The notes under the pieces: model-generated
Told to the model about the DNA's origin: nothing
Databases searched by the model: none
The model's input: the letters and a program-made list of their open reading frames with translations, nothing else
Program-made: the position numbers and the translations under genes
Shown: positions 1 through 6,435 of the stretch, in pieces
Position numbering within the stretch: the stretch's first letter is position 1
How the letters are laid out: every line of letters starts with the position of its first letter
Assembly (NCBI GenBank): GCA_037133395.1
Contig: JBAXOG010000055.1
Location: 1-28,354 of the forward strand
Source of the DNA: CAIZQW01 sp037133395
GTDB taxonomy: Bacteria; Verrucomicrobiota; Kiritimatiellia; RFP12; UBA1067
Length of the DNA stretch: 28,354 nt
Direction of reading: 5' to 3'

Positions 1-342
1 GGCATACGCCGTGACCTTCGCCTTAGCGGCCTGGGTCAGGTTCTCGGGCCAGTCCGCGCCTGCGTTCCAGACGATACTCTTGCTTGCGCCCGTATCCACC
101 ACTTTGCACACGTCGCCGGAGAGGCGCGTCACCGCGCTGTCCGGGAGCGCGATCCCGTTGGTCTCGATCCCCAGAGTCACGATCGCCGCCTCGCCGGTCA
201 GCTCATACGAGATGTCCACGATGCGCGAGTTCGCGCGCTGTGTCATCACCACATTGGTCACCGACGGCACGGCATACGCCGCGCCCGCAGTCACGAAGAC
301 CGCCGCGGCCGTCAGGGCCGCCATACTTGTCATTCTCGCCAT
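1..342 (-). CDS. Secreted protein, N-terminal fragment (SUMF1/formylglycine-generating-enzyme-family-like leader domain), cut by the window edge
   Basis: The reading frame stays open from the ATG at 342 to the window edge, giving 114 codons; the 3' part lies outside. The start is supported by a strong Shine-Dalgarno, AAGGAGG, seven bases upstream. Residues 1-22 form a signal peptide ending in an AYA-like site. The mature part begins PSVTNVVMTQRANSRIVDIS and later has a WNAGADWPENL stretch. This pattern resembles the N-terminal beta-sandwich segment of secreted SUMF1/formylglycine-generating-enzyme-family proteins common in Kiritimatiellota. That assignment is from memory of the family; the catalytic SUMF1 domain itself is not in view. 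Any other secreted protein carrying the same N-terminal domain is possible. Confidence 0.6.
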   Translation of the reverse strand, partial: MARMTSMAALTAAAVFVTAGAAYAVPSVTNVVMTQRANSRIVDISYELTGEAAIVTLGIETNGIALPDSAVTRLSGDVCKVVDTGASKSIVWNAGADWPENLTQAAKAKVTAYA

Positions 343-395
343 TTTATGGCCTCCTTCTTTTGTGCTACGGATTTGCCTCATCGCGTTTATTAAGT

Positions 396-422
396 GGCGT
401 TTCGCCCCTTGCCGCATGCAAG
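396..422 (-). promoter_or_regulatory. Two adjacent hairpins in the 5' leader of the secreted-protein gene
   Basis: Two short perfect stems sit side by side in the roughly 115-base leader between the candidate -10 box (466-471) and the ATG at 342. One is CTTGC/GCAAG with a five-base loop (408-422). The other is GGCG/CGCC with a three-base loop (396-406). The rest of the leader down to the Shine-Dalgarno is unusually GC-structured for this window's intergenic DNA. I cannot assign it to a riboswitch class. Confidence 0.3.
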
Positions 423-465
423 AACCCTACTCCTGCCAGAAACACATCTGGCTTCGATGGTGAAA

Positions 466-512
466 AGTATGGCAGATTTCAGAAAGCGCGTCTGTCCCCA
501 TTAAGGGGGACA
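466..512 (-). promoter_or_regulatory. Candidate promoter with palindromic operator upstream of the secreted-protein gene
   Basis: A 20-base palindrome, TGTCCCC-N6-GGGGACA, occupies 493-512. Reading on the minus strand, a CATACT -10-like hexamer (466-471) follows 21 bases after it. This spacing is close to that between the RR2-locus palindromes and their -10 boxes (22-25). The palindrome also lies 8 bases after the RR1 stop codon, but it has no T-run on its downstream side, so it does not look like an intrinsic terminator. Binding by RR1 is inference from position. Confidence 0.4.
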
Positions 513-520
513 AAAAGGGC

Positions 521-1150
521 TCACTGCCGCAGGTGCTTCACGACCGCTTCGGTGCGGGTGCGGACGTGCAGTTTCTCGTAGATGCGCCGGACGTAGGTGC
601 GCACAGTCTCGCGCCCGATGTTCAGTTTGTCGGCGATCTCCTTATAGAGAAACCCGTCGGTCAGCAGTTGCAGGATCTCCAATTCTCGGGGCGAGAGGTT
701 TTCCGACTCCTGTTTCGCCTGTCCCATTCGGTGGAACGACTGGACTACCTGCCGGGCGATCGAGCTGGACATGGGGGATCCCCCTTCGCGCACCTCCTTG
801 ATCGCTTCCAGCAGTTTGGCAGGCTGCACCCGTTTCAGTAGGTAGCCGCTAGCTCCTGCCGCCAGTGCCTGAAAGATTTTCGCGCTGTCTTCGTATACGG
901 TCAGGACTAGAAAATGCATCTTCGTTTCTTCTGTTTTCAAAGCCGCCACCAACTCGATGCCAGACATCTTCGGCAGGTTGATGTCTACCAGCACCACCGC
1001 GGGTTTCAGTTTGGGCAGACGTTGCAACGCTTCCTCGCCAGTGGCAAATGCGCCCACACAGCGAAAGCCCGGTGTACCGTCTAGCAACCGGATCAATGTC
1101 TCGCGGATACCTTGATTGTCTTCAACAATCGCAACTGTAATGACTTCCAT
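521..1150 (-). CDS. NarL/FixJ-family response regulator (RR1)
   Basis: A 209-residue two-domain response regulator. The receiver domain (about 1-120) shows the acidic pair ED at 10-11, the phospho-acceptor D56 in VLVDINLP, T84 and K106. A LuxR/GerE-type helix-turn-helix (about 145-209) starts SPRELEILQLL and contains KEIADKL and ETVRTYVRRIYEKL. The start at 1150 is chosen because AAGGAG lies just upstream. An in-frame ATG at 1168 overlaps the stop of the kinase gene as ATGA but lacks a ribosome site. The gene follows the sensor kinase directly, so the two form a cotranscribed pair. It is a clear paralogue of RR2 at 27447-28088: both have SSIAR-VVQSF linkers and closely similar HTH domains with different recognition-helix residues. 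Confidence 0.93.
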   Translation of the reverse strand: MEVITVAIVEDNQGIRETLIRLLDGTPGFRCVGAFATGEEALQRLPKLKPAVVLVDINLPKMSGIELVAALKTEETKMHFLVLTVYEDSAKIFQALAAGASGYLLKRVQPAKLLEAIKEVREGGSPMSSSIARQVVQSFHRMGQAKQESENLSPRELEILQLLTDGFLYKEIADKLNIGRETVRTYVRRIYEKLHVRTRTEAVVKHLRQ

Positions 1151-1164
1151 TTCTCTGCTCCTTT

Positions 1165-3972
1165 TCATAGCGGGATCGAGAACGCGAGGCGGCTGCCGCC
1201 GTCTGGACGGTTTTCAAAGCGGATCTCGCCGCCCAGGCGTCCGAGACGTGCCGACATATTTTCAAGCCCGTTCCCGCGCTCGACCGTGGTGGCATCGAAC
1301 CCTCTCCCGTCGTCCTCGACAATGATCGTCAGACGTCCGCTCTCGAAAGAAAGACCGAGCCAAGCCGTCGTGGCCTGGGCGTGTTTGGCAACGTTGTTCA
1401 AGGCCTCTTTGACAACCATGAACACGTCATGTCGTACAGCACTGGAAAGCGCGACAGCGGGCAGGAGAGCAGGTACTTTCAGCCGGCAGCGGACAGCGGT
1501 CCCGCCCAAAAACTCCTCCGTGTATTGGCAGAGATATGTGGCCAGATTATCAAGCGTGTCGTTCTTGGGTTCGACCGCCCACACCACTTCGTCTAAGGAT
1601 GTTGTGACCTCGCGGACTGCGCCGAAAATTTCACCGATATGCTCAGCCGCCTTGCGCGGATCGTTCAAATCGCGTTCCGTGAGCGAACTCAGCAAGGAGA
1701 TCTTCGTGAGACGCGCCCCCAGATCGTCATGGATGTCCCGTGCGATCCGCGCCCGCTCGGCTTCCAGCGCGTGCCGTTGCCGCAACTGTTCCAACTTCTG
1801 CCGCATGCGGCGCACCACAGCAGCGCGCACGGTTCCGGCTACCGCGACAATGGACAACAACCCCGCCAAAGCGAGAAACCAGCCGGTCTGCCAGAAAAAC
1901 GGCTCAATCCACAATGGCAAAAACGCGCCCTCCCGGTTCCAGACGCCGTCATTGTTGCAGGCGATGACCTCGAAGCGGTACTCGCCCGGCGGCAACTTGG
2001 CATAGCGAGCCACACGGCTGTCACCAGCCTCAACCCAAGCCGAATCCAACCCGACGAGGCGATGCCTGAAACGCACCTTTTCAGGGGCGGTGTAACTCAG
2101 GGCGGTGTAACGGATTTCGACGCGATTCTTACCGGGATGGACCGTCAGTCGGGACACAGACTGCCAACCCCCAACTGTCATCAGTACCCTTTCGTCATCC
2201 ACCCACACCTCTTCGACTGTCACGGGCGGCTGCAGCACATTGAACAGTCGGCCTTGTGTAACCGTGTTGGTCTCTCCTGTGTCAACCAGCACAGACGGAT
2301 CGATCCGTACTGTGCCTTTGACTGTCGAGAACCAGAGCGAACTGTCCCTCGCCTTTAGGCCTGCAGGCTGGAAACCGCCTGTACACTCCAAGCTCTGCAT
2401 CCCATCCGACTTACCATAAGCGATGCCTTCGACCAACGTGATCCGGCCAGCCGCGAACGACTCGAACATCTGCTTGCTCAACTGGAAAATACCGCGGTTG
2501 GAACCGATCCAGAGGCAACCGAAATCGTCCTCCAGTATTTGAGAGATCACATCGTCATCCAAACCCTGACGTGTTGTCAGCGTGTGAAACCACCCGTCCT
2601 TCATGCGGGTCAGCCCGCTGCCACCGCTACCGATCCACAGGGCGCCTTCCTTGTCGACCAGCAGCGTGCGGATGAAGTCGCTGCCCCAGCCTTCGCGCCG
2701 GCAGTAGTATGAAAAACGTCCGTCGGCATAGCGGTAAAGCCCCATGCCGTTTGAGCCGATCCAGATATCCCCGTCACGGTCCTGAACAATGGCCGTGATA
2801 ATCCGTGCCGGGAATCCTTCCTTGGCGCCAAAATTACTGAAGCGGCCGTCCTGATATAAGAAAAGTCCGTCTGCGTATGTTCCGACCCATAGCCTTCCTT
2901 CGCGGTCTTCAAAAAGGGAAAGGATCGCTGGATTCGGCAGACCCTGCTCAGGGCCGAAATGCGCAGTCACCCCCGCGGTCCAGCGGAACAGGCCTTCGCC
3001 GGACGTGCCGACCCACAGGCTTCCGTCCTGAGAACGCAGCAACGGTCCTTCCCCCGTGGTGCGCCGCAAAGGTCCGCTCTCCGGCCATGTGCTCAACGCG
3101 CCGCCTCTCCACTGGGTGATGCCACCACTGGTGGCTGATAGCCAGATGCCTCCTGCGCCGTCATCGGCCATGGAAAGGACAAACTCGTTGGACAACCCGT
3201 CGCGCGCATCAAGCGTCTTGAGACGACGCAGTTTCAAACGCAAAAGACCACCACCGTCAGTGCCCACCCAGAGATTCGACTCGCGGTCTTCGAAGAGACA
3301 GCGCACCGCATGTTGCCCCGCCTCACTGGGAGAGGGTATCTGCTTCCATTGCTCCGCATGCCTACGCCACAGGCCGCCCGTCAGCGTTCCGGCCCACACA
3401 TCACCATTCGCCAGCTCTTTGGCAACCTGCACCGGAATCACTGGATATTCCAACACACGCAAAGGGGTTTCGGGCGGCGCCTCTGTGGCGGATGTCCGGA
3501 CGAGCAGACCGTCAGTCCACACGCACACGCCACCCTGCGTGCCAATCCACACACGTCCGCGCACGTCCTGACGCAAGCTCTGCACGATGTTGTTGGGCAA
3601 TCCTTCCCAGGTTGTGTACGTTGTGAAATGGTTCCGATACAGGCGTGTCGCCCCCCCACCTTCGGTACCGATCCAGAGGCCGCCCTGACGGTCCTCCAAC
3701 AACGCGAGGATGCGGTTGCTCTTGAGTTCAGGCGTATTATGAGCACCGAAAACAACAAACCGTACACCGTCGAAACGCGCCACGCCGTTCAGTGTGCCTA
3801 GCCAGAGATAACCGTCGCGCGTCTGCGTGATGCAGGTCACCGTGTTCTGTGGCAGCCCGTTCTCCGCCTGCCACACGTCCGTCAGATAATCCGAGGAAAC
3901 GCCAAAACAAGCAACTGAAATTCCCACCCACGCAAAGATCAGCACCCGACTCCAAAGTCGTAATTTTAACAT
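1165..3972 (-). CDS. Hybrid-sensor-like histidine kinase with two-component propeller (Reg_prop), Y_Y_Y and HisKA_3 domains
   Basis: A 935-residue membrane sensor. A signal peptide or anchor lies in residues 1-25. About 14 propeller repeats with the W-GT/GS signature (for example LWLGTLNGVARFDG, IWIGSNGMGLYRY) run from about 30 to 560, followed by a Y_Y_Y beta-sandwich (about 600-695, with LPPGEYRFEV). One transmembrane helix lies near 698-720. The cytoplasmic part has an HisKA_3 dimerisation domain with the phosphorylated H748 in ARDIHDDLGARL, then an HATPase domain with N box KEALNNVAKHA, G1 VEDDGRGF and G2 GNGLENM. The architecture matches periplasmic sensors of oligosaccharides in the hybrid two-component family of Bacteroidota, but here the receiver is the separate RR1 gene, overlapping by four bases. 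A ligand from polysaccharide breakdown is inferred. The ribosome site before the ATG is weak. Confidence 0.93.
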   Translation of the reverse strand: MLKLRLWSRVLIFAWVGISVACFGVSSDYLTDVWQAENGLPQNTVTCITQTRDGYLWLGTLNGVARFDGVRFVVFGAHNTPELKSNRILALLEDRQGGLWIGTEGGGATRLYRNHFTTYTTWEGLPNNIVQSLRQDVRGRVWIGTQGGVCVWTDGLLVRTSATEAPPETPLRVLEYPVIPVQVAKELANGDVWAGTLTGGLWRRHAEQWKQIPSPSEAGQHAVRCLFEDRESNLWVGTDGGGLLRLKLRRLKTLDARDGLSNEFVLSMADDGAGGIWLSATSGGITQWRGGALSTWPESGPLRRTTGEGPLLRSQDGSLWVGTSGEGLFRWTAGVTAHFGPEQGLPNPAILSLFEDREGRLWVGTYADGLFLYQDGRFSNFGAKEGFPARIITAIVQDRDGDIWIGSNGMGLYRYADGRFSYYCRREGWGSDFIRTLLVDKEGALWIGSGGSGLTRMKDGWFHTLTTRQGLDDDVISQILEDDFGCLWIGSNRGIFQLSKQMFESFAAGRITLVEGIAYGKSDGMQSLECTGGFQPAGLKARDSSLWFSTVKGTVRIDPSVLVDTGETNTVTQGRLFNVLQPPVTVEEVWVDDERVLMTVGGWQSVSRLTVHPGKNRVEIRYTALSYTAPEKVRFRHRLVGLDSAWVEAGDSRVARYAKLPPGEYRFEVIACNNDGVWNREGAFLPLWIEPFFWQTGWFLALAGLLSIVAVAGTVRAAVVRRMRQKLEQLRQRHALEAERARIARDIHDDLGARLTKISLLSSLTERDLNDPRKAAEHIGEIFGAVREVTTSLDEVVWAVEPKNDTLDNLATYLCQYTEEFLGGTAVRCRLKVPALLPAVALSSAVRHDVFMVVKEALNNVAKHAQATTAWLGLSFESGRLTIIVEDDGRGFDATTVERGNGLENMSARLGRLGGEIRFENRPDGGSRLAFSIPL

Positions 3973-4315
3973 CTTTTGCTCGATTCTATATGCGTTTTTT
4001 CACGAAGTACCACGAAGTCACTCATTCCAAGCGGCAATCTGGGCAAAGTGTTAGTCATGAAATAACCATAGCAAAAAAATGAGAATAGGTGAAGGGGGAA
4101 AAAGGGAATTGCCTTATTGCGTTATTTGCTTTATTGCGTTATTGGGAGAGTGAGAAAGCAGTTCTAAAGAACACCCCAAGTCCCAAATCCAATGTCCCAA
4201 GTCATCTTGACCGGGTGACTGATTAAGCGCATGGAACAGATTGCGCAAACAAAGGCGCAAAGGGACAGGTTATTTATTGGCTATAGACCAACTCGCAATA
4301 TTATTAAGAAGCCAG
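3973..4315. repeat. Gene-free interval with short low-complexity repeats
   Basis: This divergent gap between the sensor kinase and the plus-strand gene at 4353 holds no convincing gene. It contains a CACGAAGT-type direct repeat near 4002-4020, two copies of TTATTGCGTTATT (about 4114-4142), and a TCCCAA-rich stretch (about 4174-4202). The TTATTGCGTTATT word recurs downstream of the metallopeptidase gene (about 9895-9908), so it is a dispersed intergenic element. Its role is unknown. Confidence 0.5.
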
Positions 4316-4345
4316 TTGATTTTTCTACGAAAACATCTGTATACT
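4316..4345 (+). promoter_or_regulatory. Promoter of the prenyltransferase-like gene, candidate leaderless start
   Basis: TTGATT (-35, 4316-4321), an 18-base spacer and TATACT (-10, 4340-4345) form a good sigma-70-type promoter. The ATG follows only seven bases after the -10 box, so transcription would begin at or next to the start codon. No Shine-Dalgarno is present. Confidence 0.65.
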
Positions 4346-4352
4346 CAAACGC

Positions 4353-5123
4353 ATGAATCTTTTCCAGACTCTTGAATCAACTGCTCAACGAGGCGTGGCG
4401 GGGCTGGACCCGGAAGCCCGTAACAGTTTGATCGAGGCCATCCGACAGCACTGCGGTCCCGATGGAGGCCATACCGATTTGTCCGGACGACATTCTGACC
4501 CTTATTATTCGTTCTTTGCCTGGCTCTCGCTGCGCGCACTCACAGGCACTTCCCCGGCGGCACTCGAACAGTACTTTGCTACGTGCCACGTCCCAAACCC
4601 AATCGATCACTTCTGCAAAGCGTTTGTCCAAATTAATCGCATGTCCGCGTTCAAGCAAAAGTTCGCTTCCTTTAGCTTTTTTCTGCGTCATATACCCCGT
4701 GACCCCTACACGCTTTTTCTAGCAGGCTTAATGCTGGGCATTTCCTTCCCCCGTCTCGCGCCAGTCCTCCTGCGCCTGACTCGCATACACAAAACCCATG
4801 CTCTTTCAACATCCCGACTCGCTGCGCAACTCCTGTCGAAGCCACGTGCATCTGACGTCCCTCTCCTGCGTGAAAAGCTTTTACAACGGCATTCTGAAAC
4901 AGGCGGATTCGCCTCCGCGGACAACGCATCGCCTGATCTGCTGGCCACTGCAGTTGCCCGCATAGCACTTTCAGGTCAACCCTTAGACAACACACACGAC
5001 CTGCTATTTACCGAAGCCTGCTGGTGTCCGGATGGCCTTTTCTCGGCAACACCCGGCTTGCCACACGGCGATGTCGAACATACTTATTATGCCCTTCTCG
5101 TGCTCGGCACATGCCGAACATAA
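4353..5123 (+). CDS. Prenyltransferase/squalene-oxidase-repeat-like protein of unknown function
   Basis: A 256-residue protein without signal peptide or obvious membrane helix. Several segments resemble the alpha/alpha-toroid repeats of prenyltransferase beta subunits and terpene cyclases: DPYYSFFAWLSLRALTG (about 49-65), SETGGFASADNASPDLLATA (about 182-201) and CPDGLFSATPGLPHGDVEHT (about 224-243). The G-F/LF and D-T-Y/A-L patterns are typical of these repeats. The DxDD and QW motifs of true terpene cyclases are not evident, so catalysis is uncertain. It lies 64 bases before lpxB on the same strand, but each gene has its own TATACT promoter. Metal or prenyl-chain binding cannot be confirmed from sequence alone; a non-catalytic helical-toroid protein is equally possible. 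Confidence 0.65.
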   Translation: MNLFQTLESTAQRGVAGLDPEARNSLIEAIRQHCGPDGGHTDLSGRHSDPYYSFFAWLSLRALTGTSPAALEQYFATCHVPNPIDHFCKAFVQINRMSAFKQKFASFSFFLRHIPRDPYTLFLAGLMLGISFPRLAPVLLRLTRIHKTHALSTSRLAAQLLSKPRASDVPLLREKLLQRHSETGGFASADNASPDLLATAVARIALSGQPLDNTHDLLFTEACWCPDGLFSATPGLPHGDVEHTYYALLVLGTCRT

Positions 5124-5150
5124 CAATCATTTGCTTTGCATCACGAACAA

Positions 5151-5181
5151 TTGGACATTACCCACACATTAGGACTATACT
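5151..5181 (+). promoter_or_regulatory. Promoter of lpxB, candidate leaderless start
   Basis: TTGGACA (5151-5157) and TATACT (5176-5181) are separated by 18-19 bases depending on register. The lpxB ATG follows the -10 box after six bases. There is no Shine-Dalgarno. The layout copies that of the preceding gene. Confidence 0.6.
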
Positions 5182-5187
5182 AATCGC

Positions 5188-6360
5188 ATGAACAAAAAAG
5201 AGTTAAAGATTTTCATCTGCGCAGGCGAAGTGAGTGGAGAAATGCACGGGGCTTTGCTGATGAGAGCACTGAAAAGCGCCTCGAACATCCCAATTCATTT
5301 TAAAGGCTTTGGGGGCGACAACATGCGCGCAGAGGGTGCGGAAATTCTGTATCATACCGACCAGACAGCCGCTATCGGGATCACACCCGTGATCAAGAAG
5401 TTTCCTTTCTTTTACCGCATGGCCAAACATCTAAAGCGCGAAATACTTGACTGGAAACCTGACCTTGTCCTCACCATTGATTACACGGGGATGAATCTGC
5501 GACTGGCCAAATTCGCCCATGATCACGGGTTCAAAACATCCCATTATGTCTGTCCGCAAGTCTGGGCGTGGCACCGGGGCCGCATCCCGAAAATCGCAGC
5601 CTATCTTGACCAGCTCCTCTGTTTCTTCCCCTTTGAACCCGAACTGTTCAAAGATACACCCTTGCGTCCTGAATTTATTGGACATCCCCTCGTGGACGAA
5701 GTCGCGCGCACTTTTTCAGAACCCCGCCCAGCCTTGCCGTGGAAAGGGAAGCATCATATTGCCATATTACCGGGAAGCCGCATCAGTGAAATTCTTTACT
5801 TGTTGCCACGGATGCTAGAGTCTGCCGTTTTGCTGGAAGCCAAACTCGACGGGGACTGTTCATTCGTGATTCCAACGCCCACAAAAAAAATGCGAGAATA
5901 CGGCGAACAAGTTGCAGCAACCGTGCCACGCCTTCCTAAAAATCTAACCTTTGTCAATGGTCATGCTCGACATGTGCTCCTACAAGCACACACCGCTATC
6001 GTTGCCTCCGGAACCGCGACCTTGGAAGCCTGCATGATGAAATGCCCAACAGTTCTTGTTTATGCATCCAATGCGTTTACAGCCTGGGCTGCCCGACGCC
6101 TCCTGACAGGTATCACGTGTTTGGGGCTTGCAAATATTGTTGCCGGTCGCGAAGTCATGCCGGAATTATTACAGGACGACTTCATACCGGAGCGTGCGGC
6201 GCACCTGTTACATCGTTATCTCACCGATGAACAACTTCGCGCCTCGACGATCCAAGCGTACGAAGAGACAACGCATCTGCTCGGCGAAGGGAATGCCGTA
6301 GCCAATGCGACGGATGCTATCCTCAACCTCCTGTCATCGGATAGGTCATTTACAAAATAA
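5188..6360 (+). CDS. lpxB: Lipid-A-disaccharide synthase
   Basis: A 390-residue GT19 glycosyltransferase of normal length. LpxB joins lipid X and UDP-2,3-diacylglucosamine to give the lipid A disaccharide at the inner face of the cytoplasmic membrane, which indicates an LPS-bearing outer membrane. Family features seen are the N-terminal CAGEVSGEMHGA loop (E where many homologues have D in GExSGD), GFGGDNMRAEG, the segment VCPQVWAWHRGRIPKIA (about 121-137), LPGSRISEI (about 196-204) and the nucleotide-site region VASGTATLEACMMKCPTVL. The other Raetz-pathway genes are not adjacent. The gene ends at a shared hairpin terminator facing hppA. The assignment is firm. Confidence 0.96.
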   Translation: MNKKELKIFICAGEVSGEMHGALLMRALKSASNIPIHFKGFGGDNMRAEGAEILYHTDQTAAIGITPVIKKFPFFYRMAKHLKREILDWKPDLVLTIDYTGMNLRLAKFAHDHGFKTSHYVCPQVWAWHRGRIPKIAAYLDQLLCFFPFEPELFKDTPLRPEFIGHPLVDEVARTFSEPRPALPWKGKHHIAILPGSRISEILYLLPRMLESAVLLEAKLDGDCSFVIPTPTKKMREYGEQVAATVPRLPKNLTFVNGHARHVLLQAHTAIVASGTATLEACMMKCPTVLVYASNAFTAWAARRLLTGITCLGLANIVAGREVMPELLQDDFIPERAAHLLHRYLTDEQLRASTIQAYEETTHLLGEGNAVANATDAILNLLSSDRSFTK

Positions 6361-6364
6361 AAAA

Positions 6365-6398
6365 CCCACAAGAAAGCTGGAATGCTTATTCTTGTGGG
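6365..6398. terminator. Bidirectional intrinsic terminator between convergent lpxB and hppA
   Basis: A perfect 10-bp stem, CCCACAAGAA/TTCTTGTGGG, has a 14-base loop. On the minus strand it is followed by a run of T (TTTTTTATTTT, 6364-6354), giving a strong stop for hppA. On the plus strand the tail CTTATTT is weaker but still T-rich, five bases after the lpxB stop. Confidence 0.85.
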
Positions 6399-6435
6399 CT
6401 TATTTAATCAAGTCGAGAAACCAGATCTGCTGATC

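Noticed and set aside
493..512. Palindrome after RR1 as an intrinsic terminator
   Set aside because: On the minus strand the bases after the stem are GACGCGCTTTC, with no T-run; the position relative to a -10 box suits an operator better.
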